A program made the position numbers and the translations under genes. A DNA stretch of 64,000 nt from assembly GCF_018812025.1 (NCBI RefSeq), contig NC_063045.1:56435957-56499956 (forward strand), read 5' to 3'. Source of the DNA: Megalobrama amblycephala. Lineage: Eukaryota > Chordata > Actinopteri > Cypriniformes > Xenocyprididae. Shown here one piece after another: positions 60,201 to 61,330 of this stretch (the stretch's first letter is position 1; every line of letters begins with the position of its first letter). The notes under the pieces were generated by a model that made no database searches, was not told the DNA's origin, and was given only the letters and a program-made list of their open reading frames with translations.

Positions 60201-60963
60201 GATTGACGTGTCCGGCGCGAAAAGTTCCATGACACCGGCAGGTCAGTCAAACTCGCACACGCTGCCTACTGGAACTTTTCATTCCGAACTGTCAATCATA
60301 TTATTTCGCGTGCGCAGTAACTTTTCAGACCAGAACCCGCGAGCGCACGGAACAGAGAAACACAACGGTCCGCTACCAATAAACTTTTTTTTCCCACTGA
60401 AATGCAGCTCACCCGACTGACTGAAATGGGTATTTAAACTTGTAACGGGTACGTACTGTAGCCTATATTCCATACACGTTTCTTTTAAAACGAAAAAAAA
60501 ACTTCTGTACTCACCTTATTCCAATACTAAATTGAGATGACGAAATCCTTGAAATTAGCTATATATAGCGTTTCGTTACCCGTGGCAACTTTTCGTGCAT
60601 AAATAAATGTATTTTTTGACTCATTCAGAAATAAATTGACTCTTTTTATCGATAGTCCACATGTAAAGTTTAGTCTTCGCATCTCTTAACTCCTGCGCGT
60701 GCTACCAGTTTACATGTCGCGTTAATTAGACGCAAGAAATTCTACCAGCGCGTGACTGATAACTGACAACAACTTTCTTGCATGAACTACAAGCACTGTC
60801 AGCGACAACACAGCATCCAAGGAACAGAACGTATCCGCTGCTTGTTAAAAGTCTGTCCGCGCGCTGTCTTCATTAAAGAGATTCCCCCCCTCATAAATAA
60901 AACTTACTTTTCCCTCGCTTGGCTGTCGGACGGTACGTTGTTACTCTTGCCTTTGGCGTACAT
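492..60963 (-). CDS. ssbp2: ssbp2, 5' part: single-stranded DNA-binding protein 2 (LDB1-complex co-factor), exons 1-5
   Basis: Five exons on the minus strand, 60963-60908, 35476-35404, 31764-31703, 31618-31534 and 581-492, join in phase into residues 1-122. Residues 1-19 (MYAKGKSNN...REK) lead into a LisH motif ([19 protein letters not shown], about 20-38), then the LUFS-domain signature [10 protein letters not shown] and [13 protein letters not shown], and the start of the Pro/Gly-rich tail ([20 protein letters not shown]). SSBP2, 3 and 4 are nuclear proteins that bind LDB1 through the LUFS domain, protect it from turnover and support LIM-homeodomain/LMO transcription complexes. The M-Y-A-K-G-K-S-N start and the [17 protein letters not shown] segment fit SSBP2 better than SSBP3 (which has PPNDGMPGG) or SSBP4. 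The family is about 360 residues, so roughly two thirds lies left of base 1. No stop or frameshift is seen. Assignment is from memory of the family. Confidence 0.95.
582..1213. other. Intronic sequence next to exon 5, no gene seen
   Basis: This is CA-rich mixed-composition sequence without recognisable repeats or conserved coding signal, becoming AT-rich after about 1140. It may hold splicing signals for exon 5, but nothing specific can be pointed to. Confidence 0.5.
1214..1289. repeat. (TA)n microsatellite
   Basis: This is an uninterrupted AT dinucleotide run of about 38 units, followed to about 1625 by irregular AT-rich sequence made of TATATAATT-like words. It is likely to be length-polymorphic and cruciform-prone. 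Confidence 0.95.
1629..1813. mobile_element. Palindromic AT-rich MITE, right end eroded
   Basis: The left end reads GTGCTGTCAAAGGATTAATC then TTTACATAATAT. The right side mirrors it with ATATTATGTAAACACAAAC and TTTTATTTTGG, then stops before the expected complementary terminus. The interior carries TATATATAAATACACAC-type inverted tracts. This matches a very common hairpin-like cyprinid element as I remember it. Confidence 0.65.
2200..2215 (+). repeat. Poly-G run (G16) in the Tc1 element
   Basis: Sixteen consecutive G follow G6-TCC and precede TCGGGTCGG. The run could form a G-quadruplex and is a typical site of length error in assemblies. It lies between the left inverted repeat and the end of the transposase, so it has no coding consequence. 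Confidence 0.9.
2230..4286 (-). pseudogene. Tc1/mariner transposase pseudogene
   Basis: On the minus strand the N-terminus starts [16 protein letters not shown] at 4286 and contains a helix-turn-helix segment ([25 protein letters not shown]). The C-terminal part holds the Tc1 catalytic-core signatures VPFIHDHH, a Q-Y-D-K segment (second catalytic Asp) and [18 protein letters not shown] (catalytic Glu). After the nested insertion the tail [17 protein letters not shown] ends in a stop near 2230. It is not functional: the reading frame shifts around 3945, an in-frame TGA occurs near 3816 just before the QRTQVHFID segment, and a 1.17-kb element splits it at 2342-3515. The encoded enzyme would have cut and pasted the host element at TA sites. 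Confidence 0.9.
2342..3515. mobile_element. piggyBac-like non-autonomous element nested in Tc1 (copy 1)
   Basis: TTAA is duplicated at 2342-2345 and 3512-3515. The left terminus reads TTAACACTCTGAGGTCTGA and the right, on the complementary strand, TTAACCCTCTGGAATCTGA. Removing the insert rejoins the Tc1 transposase codons in frame across one TTAA, which supports precise insertion. No transposase is encoded. A perfect 20-bp palindrome sits at 2360-2379. A relative lies at 56746-57800. The TTAA site and the CMCTCTG-type terminus suggest piggyBac; no search was run. Confidence 0.85.
4586..5872. other. Single-copy intron sequence, no gene seen
   Basis: This is mixed-composition DNA without obvious repeats. 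The part around 4900-5640 is less AT-rich than its surroundings and could hold non-coding regulatory sequence, but only cross-species alignment could show this. Open frames here are short and have no recognisable domain. Confidence 0.45.
5873..6310. repeat. AT-rich tract with a TTAA-MITE scrap and (TA)n
   Basis: A fragment starting TTAAAGGCATAGTTAACCC at 5873 resembles the end of the TTAAAGGGTTAGTTCACCC MITE family seen elsewhere in the window. It is followed by AT-rich sequence with a (TA)n run at 6175-6228 and a shorter one near 6287-6303. Confidence 0.55.
6311..9373. other. Single-copy intron sequence, no gene seen
   Basis: About 3 kb holds no recognised transposon. The stretch 7000-8200 is relatively GC-balanced and rich in homeodomain-like TTAATTA/ATTAATGA words, for example near 7033 and 7150, so it is a reasonable place to look for conserved enhancers. 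That is inference only. Open frames on either strand are under 100 codons and unrecognised. Confidence 0.45.
9374..9403 (+). repeat. (GAAA)n microsatellite
   Basis: About seven GAAA units form a purine-strand tract directly before the GCTAGCATG-type degenerate repeat. Confidence 0.9.
9404..10600 (+). repeat. Degenerate GCTAGCATG/GTTGCTAACAT repeat, split by a transposon
   Basis: Imperfect units such as TGCTAGCATGAATTAGCATG and GTTGCTAACATTAATTAACA are found at 9409-9473 and 10307-10600. An 829-bp DNA transposon (9476-10304) interrupts them. On the plus strand the later part is open and reads as hydrophobic Leu/Thr repeats, which is a by-product of the repetition. Confidence 0.75.
9476..10304. 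mobile_element. Non-autonomous DNA transposon with TA target duplication
   Basis: Inverted termini read TAGAGGGTATGCATCGACGT on the left and, on the complementary strand, TAGAGGGTATGCACGTGACG on the right, flanked by TA at 9474-9475 and 10305-10306. The insertion interrupts the GCTAGCATG repeat. No transposase is present. The superfamily is uncertain; a TA target would suit Tc1/mariner or ISL2EU-type elements. Confidence 0.8.
10601..10880 (+). repeat. Probable dispersed-repeat tail
   Basis: The sequence continuing from the GCTAGCATG repeat contains TTCACCCCCTCAATGAAAGTC, GAGCCGAGTTTGGTGTTTGT, GCATGAAAGCACTAGGA and AGAAGAAGAAGCAGC. I recall these words from a common cyprinid interspersed repeat. 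No ends or coding sequence are visible. Confidence 0.45.
10881..11849. other. Intron sequence, no gene seen
   Basis: Mixed sequence without clear repeats or coding features. An internal similarity is present: phrases around 11570-11720 (GAGGATAAAAAGCTCC, ATGTCTCAATAATACCTCATTCTGTGCTCAG) recur in diverged form around 15300-15430. Confidence 0.4.
11850..15235. mobile_element. Host DNA element carrying the copy-1 repeat-array MITE
   Basis: Sequence on both sides of the MITE at 11908-14672 reads as one disrupted unit: CCCATGTGGCACAGATC on the left continues as AGATGTGACCCATAAATATG on the right. The right part has CGGATATGGGTCAC and ends with CGGAATTGTAAATGCAGCC, words typical of a short hAT-like cyprinid element. 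The outer ends are not defined, so the limits are approximate. Confidence 0.45.
11908..14672. mobile_element. Repeat-array MITE copy 1 (ATGGAAGCTTGTTTCTGCC family), 2.77 kb
   Basis: The left end is ATGAAAGCTTGTTTCTGCC and the right end mirrors it (AAGCTTTCCAT). It is flanked by ACAGATCT and ACAGATCA, an 8-bp duplication with one mismatch, as for hAT elements. Between them is an array of about 120 units of a roughly 21-bp motif (AATTCTGACTTTATATCACGC and variants), all in one orientation until the last 60 bp. A higher-order unit of about 790 bp repeats: the segment at 12241 recurs at 13033, and the ATTATGACTTTATAACTC block occurs near 12690, 13450 and 14130. Two-base deletions shift the frame often, so no long open frame survives. 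Confidence 0.88.
15236..16539. other. Intron sequence, no gene seen
   Basis: Single-copy mixed sequence. The part 15800-16280 is the least AT-rich and is open on the minus strand for 129 codons (16198-15809), but no domain or splice-bounded exon is evident. I do not call a gene. Confidence 0.4.
16540..16795 (+). repeat. Tandem duplication with (TAAAA)n tails
   Basis: Three units of GAAGCTGGAAAATAAAATA... plus GTAATGTCATTTGTCAGAAGG are arrayed in tandem. Each contains a TAAAA tract, at 16590-16615, 16651-16678 and 16719-16793 (the last with about 15 units). The pentanucleotide probably expanded inside a duplicated 90-bp unit. Confidence 0.85.
16796..18380. other. Intron sequence, no gene seen
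   Basis: AT-rich to mixed sequence without recognisable elements. Short poly-A runs occur near 18120 and 18280-18310. Confidence 0.4.
18381..19190 (+). mobile_element. TTAA-type element (TTAAAGGGGACCTATAATGCCCC family)
   Basis: The left end is intact, TTAAAGGGGACCTATAATGC at 18381. The body contains CTGGTGTCCCCAGAATGTGT, AAAATACCCCACAGAT, GGTTGCTCAACAACAACAAAG and TAGTGATGTCACTAACCC, a known high-copy cyprinid non-autonomous element as I remember it. The right terminus is degraded near 19186. A reverse-oriented partial copy lies at 40328-40582. It encodes nothing. Confidence 0.75.
19191..20636. other. Intron sequence, no gene seen
   Basis: Unique sequence. The block 19920-20300 is compositionally distinct, with GC-balanced CTGCCTCCTCTTCCTCAGC and CATTCATCATTTACACAGG. 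It is a candidate conserved non-coding region, unproven. Confidence 0.4.
20637..21351. mobile_element. Repeat-array MITE copy 2 (expanded in the opposite arm)
   Basis: Ends are ATGGAAGCTTGTTTCTGCC at 20637 and the mirrored GGCAGAAACAAGCGTCCAT at 21351. Only about 100 bp at the left reads in the AATTCTGACTTT orientation. From about 20785 to 21120 the array reads AAAGTCAGAATTGTGAGTTAT, so here the right arm has expanded. Confidence 0.87.
21352..23537. other. Intron sequence, no gene seen
   Basis: AT-rich to 21850, then mixed sequence. Minus-strand frames of about 100 codons exist at 22185-22520 but overlap each other in two frames and have no recognisable domain. Confidence 0.4.
23538..23746 (+). 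repeat. Two-copy tandem duplication with (TAAAA)n ends
   Basis: The unit CATGACTTGAAAGGAAGTCA...AGGGCTATCA (23538-23610) is repeated at 23637-23710 with few differences. Each unit is followed by a TAAAA run (23611-23635 and 23711-23746). The architecture is the same as at 16540-16795. Confidence 0.85.
23762..24395. mobile_element. Probable DNA transposon with CTGACACACCAAGC-type ends
   Basis: The left end reads TTAAGGCTGTGACACACCAA and the right end, on the complementary strand, TAAAGACCCTGACATACCAA. The matching pattern and TTAA/TTTA borders suggest a Kolobok- or hAT-like non-autonomous element. Minus-strand ORFs inside are not recognisable. Target duplication is imperfect, so the call is tentative. 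Confidence 0.5.
24503..24997. mobile_element. TTAA palindromic MITE (TTAAAGGGTTAGTTCACCC family), copy A
   Basis: Both ends carry TTAA. The left reads TTAAAGGGTAAGTTCACCC and the right mirrors it (GGGTGAACTAACCCTTTAA). The whole 495 bp is largely self-complementary: for example AATTAGCACTTTTAAGGCCC on the left pairs with GGGCCTTGAAAGTGGTAATT on the right. This is one of the most abundant cyprinid hairpin MITE types as I recall, possibly the Angel group. Confidence 0.85.
24998..25949. other. Intron sequence, no gene seen
   Basis: Mixed single-copy sequence. The segment 25450-25800 is GC-balanced and without repeats. No ORF of note. Confidence 0.4.
25950..28207 (+). repeat. Degenerate tandem duplication (three partial copies)
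   Basis: A block reading TCAAAATAGCATACTTGCATAC, GCTGTATAAACATAA, TGAAATGTTTATCATC, CAGTAnnCAGT, AATTGCAAACAAAGCCAGAG is present at 25955-26366. It recurs as an end fragment at 27415-27500, and nearly complete at 27530-28207, where a TA-target element (27577-27906) interrupts it. It does not look like a known transposon; local segmental duplication is more likely. Confidence 0.7.
27577..27906. mobile_element. Short DNA transposon with TA target duplication
   Basis: Termini TAGACCTTATTTTCCAG and, on the other strand, TAGACCTTATGTAGCCCCGC are inverted copies over the first ten bases and flanked by TA (27575-27576, 27907-27908). It sits inside the duplicated block 27530-28207, whose paralogue at 25955 lacks it. 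The CG-rich ends (GCGCGCCGCCATC, GGGGCGGGGC) stand out from the AT-rich surroundings. Confidence 0.75.
28208..28649. other. Intron sequence, no gene seen
   Basis: Mixed sequence without repeats. Two short minus-strand frames overlap here but have no recognisable domain. Confidence 0.4.
28650..30690. repeat. Dispersed repeat R2 (TTCTTGAGCAGCAAATCAGC family), split by array MITE copy 3
   Basis: The body (GCAAGGATGCATTAAATTGA, AATGTTTCTTGAGCAGCAAA, GGATCATGTGACCC, GAAAATTCAGCTTTGATCAC) is shared with 46150-46500. It breaks at 29148 and resumes at 30622 with GTTAAGCATAAGAGAC and AACAGTAGTGT, as expected of the uninterrupted repeat. A (GT)n run of about 12 units lies at 28684-28708. Confidence 0.75.
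29149..30621. mobile_element. Repeat-array MITE copy 3, 1.47 kb, both strands open
   Basis: Ends are ATGGAAGCTTGCTTCTGCC and the mirrored GGCAGAAACAAGCTTCCAT. The left-arm array runs from about 29205 to 30480 in units of exactly 21 bp (AATTCTGACTTTATATCAAGT and variants). Because 21 is a multiple of three, long frames stay open on both strands: minus 29819-29223 (198 codons) and 30235-29807 (142), plus 29449-29874 (141) and 29949-30368 (139). They read as seven-residue repeats, DIKSELL and SNSDFIS. I treat them as by-products, not genes. Confidence 0.9.
30691..31533. other. Intron sequence before exon 4's donor, no gene seen
   Basis: Unique sequence. It contains an (ATCT)n-type microsatellite at 31458-31486 (TCTATCTATCTATATGTCTA). 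No exon or transposon is recognised. Confidence 0.45.
31534..31618 (-). CDS. ssbp2: ssbp2 coding exon 4 (end of C64 to Y92)
   Basis: This 85-bp exon follows TGTGTTTTGCAG and ends before GTAAGT. It completes the split Cys codon and encodes [20 protein letters not shown] then EAKAFHDY, in phase with exon 5. This is the distal LUFS domain. ERRETCEH matches the SSBP2 form, where SSBP3 has RRDTCEH. Confidence 0.95.
31619..31702 (-). other. ssbp2: ssbp2 intron 3, 84 bp
   Basis: This minimal intron has donor GTAAGA (31702-31697) and acceptor TTTTGCAG next to exon 4. A possible branch-site-like TTCTTAT/TGCTGATG word (31643-31670 region, minus strand) is present. Its size contrasts with the neighbouring 3.6- and 31-kb introns. 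Confidence 0.93.
31703..31764 (-). CDS. ssbp2: ssbp2 coding exon 3 (residues 44-63, start of C64)
   Basis: This 62-bp exon begins after CTTTCTCTCCAG and ends TGGTGGTG before GTAAGA. It encodes [20 protein letters not shown] plus two bases of a Cys codon completed by exon 4. The PPGFLHSWW motif is the hallmark of the animal SSBP LUFS domain that mediates oligomerisation and LDB1 binding. Confidence 0.96.
32204..32990. mobile_element. Non-autonomous DNA transposon, TAA target duplication
   Basis: Ends AGGCCTGTACACACCGGGAG and, complementary, AGCCTCGTACACACCGGGAC are inverted copies, flanked by TAA at 32201-32203 and 32991-32993. The 3-bp TAA site suits PIF/Harbinger. The interior holds two diverged copies of a TTTATTTGCACTACCGTTCA block (near 32670 and 32822). 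No transposase is seen. Confidence 0.75.
33109..34676. mobile_element. GGTTAGTTCACCC-family element, split by a TTAA transposon
   Basis: The left part (33109-33246) contains CATGACTACAGTGGTTCAAC and GAAGTGACAAGAATAC, matching the interior of copy A at 24660. The right part (34224-34676) ends TTTTTGGGTGAACTAACCC. The 977-bp element 33247-34223 lies between. Two related elements could instead be abutted here. The upstream bases 33040-33095 carry a scrap of repeat R2 (CACTACTGTTCAAAAGTTTG). Confidence 0.55.
33247..34223. mobile_element. TTAA-type transposon (TTAAAGGTGCCCTAGAATC family), copy 1
   Basis: It carries TTAA at both ends (33247-33250, 34220-34223). The left terminus is TTAAAGGTGCCCTAGAATC and the right, complementary, TTAAAGGTGACGTAGAACG. 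It is homologous over nearly its whole length to 51406-52391, sharing CATGGAAATGACATACA, GACTGTTACGTAACAGTC, TTGCATATG and GGGGCCGCAGC. It is non-coding and about 1 kb. Confidence 0.85.
35404..35476 (-). CDS. ssbp2: ssbp2 coding exon 2 (end of K19 to E43), LisH motif
   Basis: This 73-bp exon is bounded by acceptor CTGTTTTGCAG and donor GTGAGC. Its first G completes the Lys codon of exon 1, then it reads [19 protein letters not shown] followed by TFLSE. This is the LisH dimerisation helix pair at the core of the LUFS domain. Sequence and phase match the family exactly. Confidence 0.96.
35948..36077. mobile_element. 130-bp palindromic hAT-type MITE
   Basis: Ends CAGGGATGCAAAGGG and, mirrored, TTGCATCCCTA; the interior is full of inverted GGAAACTTTC-type words. 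Flanks GTTTAAAG and GTTCAAAG (35940-35947, 36078-36085) form an 8-bp duplication with one mismatch, as for hAT elements. Confidence 0.8.
36086..37195. other. Intron sequence, no gene seen
   Basis: Single-copy sequence with one degenerate GTTGCTAGG/GGTGGTTGCCA repeat at about 36888-36962. A 74-codon plus-strand frame at 36529-36753 has no start context or splice sites to support it. Confidence 0.4.
37196..37227 (+). repeat. (TCTAT)n microsatellite
   Basis: About six TCTAT units form a clean pentanucleotide tract inside the duplicated block that starts at 37177. Confidence 0.9.
37599..38195. mobile_element. TTAA-type non-autonomous element, 597 bp
   Basis: TTAA occurs at both ends; the left reads TTAAAGGTGTAAG and the right, complementary, TTAATGGTGCTCTATG. 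The interior contains CCGGGTTGCCAG and GGCAACCCG, inverted with respect to each other, and a GC-rich patch (GGAGGGGGCGGGGC). The 103-codon ORF on the plus strand is not recognised. Confidence 0.65.
38196..39438. other. Intron sequence with (AC)n, no gene seen
   Basis: Single-copy sequence. The block 38390-38770 is GC-balanced and may be conserved non-coding DNA. An (AC)n run lies at 39149-39170, followed by AT-rich sequence to 39430. Confidence 0.45.
39439..39997. mobile_element. TTAA-type element (TTAAAGAAGTCATATCATG family)
   Basis: TTAA lies at 39439-39442 and 39994-39997. The left terminus is TTAAAGAAGTCATATCATG and the right, complementary, TTAAAGGTGCTCTAAGTG. The body has CAGGTCCTCGGTGAAG and CCTCCCTCCCCCTTCCC. 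No coding sequence. Confidence 0.65.
40328..40582 (-). mobile_element. Partial TTAAAGGGGACC-family element, reverse orientation
   Basis: This ends at 40582 with GGTCCCCTTTTAA, the complement of the terminus at 18381, and shares CTGTGGGGTATTTTGAGC and GGGGACACCAGAGAC with that copy. It is 5'-truncated around 40328 (TTTTGCACAAAAGATTAACA). Bases 40000-40327 before it hold nothing I recognise. Confidence 0.7.
40583..41080 (+). repeat. Dispersed repeat R3 copy, split by a MITE
   Basis: GCTGCGATTTCATTAAAT, then GTTTCGGAGTGAAGCCCGG, GCAGCTCGTGAT and ATGGTTTAACTTTTGAAGA are shared in order with 50395-50790. A 186-bp MITE (40626-40811) interrupts this copy. Confidence 0.6.
40626..40811. mobile_element. 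186-bp palindromic hAT-type MITE (CAGTGGTTCTCAAACC)
   Basis: The element starts CAGTGGTTCTCAAACCTGTC and ends with the mirrored GACAGGTTTGGGAACCACTG. The arms, including TGGAGGACCCCCAGCCCTGC and its complement, pair almost throughout. Flanks CGCTACAG and CGCTACAT form an 8-bp duplication with one mismatch. Confidence 0.9.
41104..42475 (-). mobile_element. 5S-rRNA-derived SINE (SINE3-like), split by a hAT element
   Basis: On the minus strand the head (about 42475-42375) reads as a 5S rRNA promoter relic: the plus strand has GGTCTCCCATCCAGGTACTG and ACCAGGCTCAACCCTG, complements of the GGATGGGAGACC and CAGGGTYGRGCCTGGT regions of 5S RNA. The body runs to about 41104 (ACATTTACATAGCGCTTTTC), interrupted at 41233-42098 by a hAT element. 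5S-derived SINEs are known from zebrafish. The name is by analogy. Confidence 0.75.
41233..42098. mobile_element. hAT-type non-autonomous element (TAGGGCTGGGCGATT)
   Basis: Ends TAGGGCTGGGCGATTATGG and, complementary, TAGGGCTGGACGATTAATCG. Flanks CCAGAACG (41225-41232) and CCAGAACA (42099-42106) form an 8-bp duplication with one mismatch. It disrupts the 5S-derived SINE. The interior has a CpG-rich stretch (41640-41960) and no transposase. Confidence 0.88.
42476..43215. other. Intron sequence, no gene seen
   Basis: Mixed sequence; no repeats recognised apart from a short GCTAGCTAGC word at 42592. Confidence 0.4.
43216..44027. mobile_element. hAT-type non-autonomous element with perfect 8-bp duplication
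   Basis: GTTTGAGC occurs exactly at 43208-43215 and 44028-44035. The ends read CAGAGGTCTTCTCAGGTC and, complementary, TAGAGATCTTCACGGGTC. Subterminal regions are rich in GACCCGA/CGGGTC repeats. No transposase ORF, so it depended on an autonomous hAT element. The perfect duplication suggests a relatively recent insertion. Confidence 0.92.
44036..45511. other. Intron sequence, no gene seen
   Basis: Unique sequence. The block 44900-45410 is GC-rich and holds overlapping minus-strand frames of 118 and 121 codons with no recognisable domain and no convincing splice sites. It could be regulatory; I make no gene call. Confidence 0.4.
45512..45790. mobile_element. TTAA palindromic MITE (TTAGTTCACCC family), copy B
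   Basis: TTAA lies at both ends; the termini TTAAAGGGATAGTTCACCC and GGGGTGAACTAACCCTTTAA mirror each other. A central inverted repeat pairs CCATACTATTTTTTCC with GGTAGTCAACAGGGGCGAGA-type sequence, so the 279 bp folds into one long hairpin. Confidence 0.88.
46150..46500. repeat. Dispersed repeat R2, second copy
   Basis: AAATGTTTCTTGAGCAGCAA, GATCATGTGACACTGAAGAC, GGAGTAATGATGCTG and AAAATTCAGCTTTGATCAC are shared with 28850-29030 in the same order. AT-rich, non-coding, ends not defined. Confidence 0.7.
46504..47395. mobile_element. Possible hAT-like element with ACCGGTGT subterminal repeats
   Basis: The left region has CAACACCGGTAATACCGGTG and the right AACCGGTGTTGCGACTGAAC, CCTGTAACACCG. 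The interior includes a CpG-rich patch at 46940-47200. No clear target duplication was found, so the borders are approximate and the class is a guess. Confidence 0.4.
47396..48161. other. Intron sequence, no gene seen
   Basis: Single-copy sequence. A plus-strand frame of 87 codons (47644-47907) lacks any known domain. No transposon signature. Confidence 0.4.
48162..48660. mobile_element. TTAGTTCACCC-family MITE, copy C (truncated)
   Basis: The left end is intact, TTAAAGGGTTAGTTCACCC with its TTAA. The body shares GGTAGTAAAGACATCATTAA and CATGTGACTCCAGTGG with copy A at 24650. The complementary right end is missing; similarity fades before 48660. Confidence 0.7.
48780..49060. mobile_element. 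Repeat-array MITE copy 4 (unexpanded, 281 bp)
   Basis: Ends ATGGAATCTTGTTTCCACC and the mirrored GGCGGAAACAAGCTTCCAT, then AAAAAAGGTAATTGCAAC and its complement. The arms pair across a short centre holding only four or five units of the TCACAATTCTGACTTT motif. This looks like the ancestral hairpin form from which copies 1-3 grew. Confidence 0.88.
49061..50394. other. Intron sequence, no gene seen
   Basis: AT-rich to 49880, with repeated ATAATTTAATATAAT words, then mixed sequence. Minus-strand frame 50464-50108 (118 codons) is unrecognised. Confidence 0.4.
50395..50790 (+). repeat. Dispersed repeat R3, second copy
   Basis: GGCTGTGATTTAATTAAATG, TCAGAGTGAAGCACGGCAC, GCAGCTCATGAT and GATGGTTTAATGTTTGAAAA parallel 40583-41060. 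It ends in CGATTCTTAAATCCCAAGAA, TCGATCTTTTAG, an imperfect inverted ATCGATT motif. Confidence 0.6.
50800..51122 (+). mobile_element. tRNA-derived SINE, V-SINE-like
   Basis: The head has a tRNA-like pol III promoter: an A-box-like GTGGCTTAATGGTTAGAG near 50807 and a B box GGTTCAAGTCT at 50853-50863. A central TGCCTTTGAGCAAGGCACC matches the V-SINE core I remember. The tail contains TGGCTGCCCACTGCTCC, a GT-rich stretch and CACCATACTTGGCC. It is not a functional tRNA gene. It abuts repeat R1 at 51140. Confidence 0.82.
51140..52555. repeat. Dispersed repeat family R1, second copy, carrying a TTAA element
   Basis: The outer parts (51140-51405 and 52392-52555) align to window bases 1-370. The TTAA transposon 51406-52391 lies in the middle. 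The first copy lacks about 45 bp around the insertion point, so it is not a clean empty site. Confidence 0.6.
51406..52391. mobile_element. TTAA-type transposon (TTAAAGGTGCC family), copy 2
   Basis: TTAA lies at 51406-51409 and 52388-52391. Termini TTAAAGGTGCCATCGAATTG and, complementary, TTAAAGGTGCCATCGAACG match over 17 bases. Homologous to 33247-34223 throughout, 986 against 977 bp. It holds no transposase. Confidence 0.9.
52618..53859. mobile_element. hAT-type element (TAGGGATGGGAACCG) with perfect 8-bp duplication
   Basis: GTCATTAG occurs exactly at 52610-52617 and 53860-53867. Ends TAGGGATGGGAACCGAGAAC and, complementary, TAGGGTTGGGAATCGTGGG. Subterminal GGAACCGGT repeats occur at both sides. 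A further MITE (53355-53660) is nested inside. No transposase. Confidence 0.92.
53355..53660. mobile_element. MITE nested in the hAT element (CTTAACACTTTA ends)
   Basis: Ends GCTTAACACTTTAAAATAAG and the mirrored CAGTAAAGTGTTAGC. The interior consists of repeated TGTTAATGTTAGTTAAT / ATTAACTAATGTTAAC words in both orientations, as in a very common cyprinid element. Confidence 0.75.
53868..55120. other. Intron sequence, no gene seen
   Basis: Bases 53910-54000 (CAAACCCGGGTCTCCGGCAT, GGCAGGCGCAACAAGGAGGC) look like part of an interspersed repeat, the rest unique. No supported gene. Confidence 0.4.
55125..55290 (+). mobile_element. Degenerate tRNA-derived SINE
   Basis: A tRNA-like head contains GTAGGTACAGCTGTTAGCGC and a B-box-like GGGTTTGAGTCTATG near 55176, followed by a pyrimidine-rich CCCTCTTTCCTTTCTTCTCT tail and GTAAATAAAAGTGGC. 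The A box is poor and there is no acceptor stem, so it is a SINE relic, not a tRNA gene. Confidence 0.55.
56746..57800. mobile_element. piggyBac-like element, copy 2 (right end lost)
   Basis: The left end TTAACACTCTGAGGTCTGA is identical to copy 1 at 2342. Further shared phrases in order: TACACTCAGAGTAAAAACAA, GCGCCCTCCGGCT, CAGCGCTCATAATGATGACA, CTCCTCTGTATAGAAAATTG, GCATCACAGAAATACATTAT. Similarity fails around 57790, so the right terminus is missing or replaced. An 18-bp palindrome at 56766-56783 parallels that of copy 1. Confidence 0.8.
58231..58657. mobile_element. Palindromic MITE with AACCCAAGTTGGGTT ends
   Basis: The left arm CAACCCAAGTTGGGTTGAAA, ATGGACAAACCCAG is mirrored by CTGGGTCTGTCCAT and CAACCCAACTTGGGTTGTTT on the right. 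The centre is AT-rich and also inverted (TTTAACCCAACTATTGTTTA / TAAACAATAGTTGAGTTAAA). A high-copy cyprinid hairpin element as I recall. Confidence 0.85.
59018..59414. other. Intron sequence, no gene seen
   Basis: Mixed single-copy sequence with no repeat or ORF. Confidence 0.4.
59415..59900 (+). repeat. Three-copy degenerate tandem repeat (150-175 bp units)
   Basis: CCACACTGACAAGCCAAATA, CCACATTGACAAGCCAAATA and CCGCATTATCAGGCCAAACA begin units at about 59428, 59575 and 59748. Each is followed by a GGAGGCTC...TTCCTTTCAGAATGGTGGTA block in decreasing similarity. This is local duplication, not a recognised transposon. Confidence 0.75.
59901..60907. promoter_or_regulatory. CpG-rich 5' part of intron 1
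   Basis: CpG density rises sharply at about 60030-60360 (GCGCGCGCGAGAG, TCCGGCGCGAAAAG, CCCGCGAGCGCACGG) and again near 60690-60760. GGCGCGAAAA at about 60215 is E2F-like and TGACGT at 60205 is a CRE half site. It probably belongs to the CpG island of the ssbp2 promoter or an alternative start. No coding exon is seen. Inference from composition only. Confidence 0.5.
60908..60963 (-). CDS. ssbp2: ssbp2 coding exon 1 (residues 1-18 and part of K19)
   Basis: ATG at 60963 opens [18 protein letters not shown] and the exon ends with AA before GTAAGT; the Lys codon is completed by exon 2. Human SSBP2 starts M-Y-G-K-G-K-S-N and is slightly longer before [10 protein letters not shown], so a two-residue difference in the SNN segment is the only visible departure. 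The ATG context is AGCATGT, with no A at -3. The assignment rests on exact phase and family match. Confidence 0.94.
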
Positions 60964-61330
60964 GCTTGCAGAGAGCTCCGATTGTCACGCACCTGTCAAC
61001 CCATCACAGCCTCCCCGGACACAACCCCGTCACCATGGTGACTACAGGAGCGATTCCTCTCATTGGACAGAGCGCCGAAAAGGAACGCCCATTTTGTTGG
61101 GTAACTAGCGTGAGTGACAGTTACTCGGCCCCGCCCCGACAGAAACACAACCCCTTTCTTATCTCCAGCACTCTTGTCTGTGGAACACACACACATACAC
61201 GCGCTTCGTCTTACCCGGCACTGAGGGGAATTTGAAACCGTACTGAGAGGGATTTTAAACAACTGGCTGTTCCCCTCACAAGCAATCACACCCTCTACTG
61301 TCACTGGCCAAATTTAAAGTGATATGGCAA
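60964..61330 (-). promoter_or_regulatory. ssbp2: ssbp2 5' UTR and core promoter region
   Basis: Upstream of the ATG on the minus strand lie an inverted CCAAT box (plus-strand ATTGG at 61062-61066) and a GC box (GGCCCCGCCCC at 61128-61138), in CpG-containing sequence that ends near 61310. There is no TATA box. Transcription start is probably between about 60970 and 61030, inferred from CCAAT spacing. Sp/KLF and NF-Y binding would be expected. Confidence 0.6.

Larger units (their letters stand above)
35477..60907 (-). other. ssbp2: ssbp2 intron 1 (25.4 kb)
   Basis: Donor GTAAGT follows exon 1 and the acceptor precedes exon 2. A large first intron is usual for this gene family. It contains at least fifteen recognisable transposons and, near its 5' end (59900-60907), a CpG-rich region. 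No additional exon was found. Confidence 0.88.
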
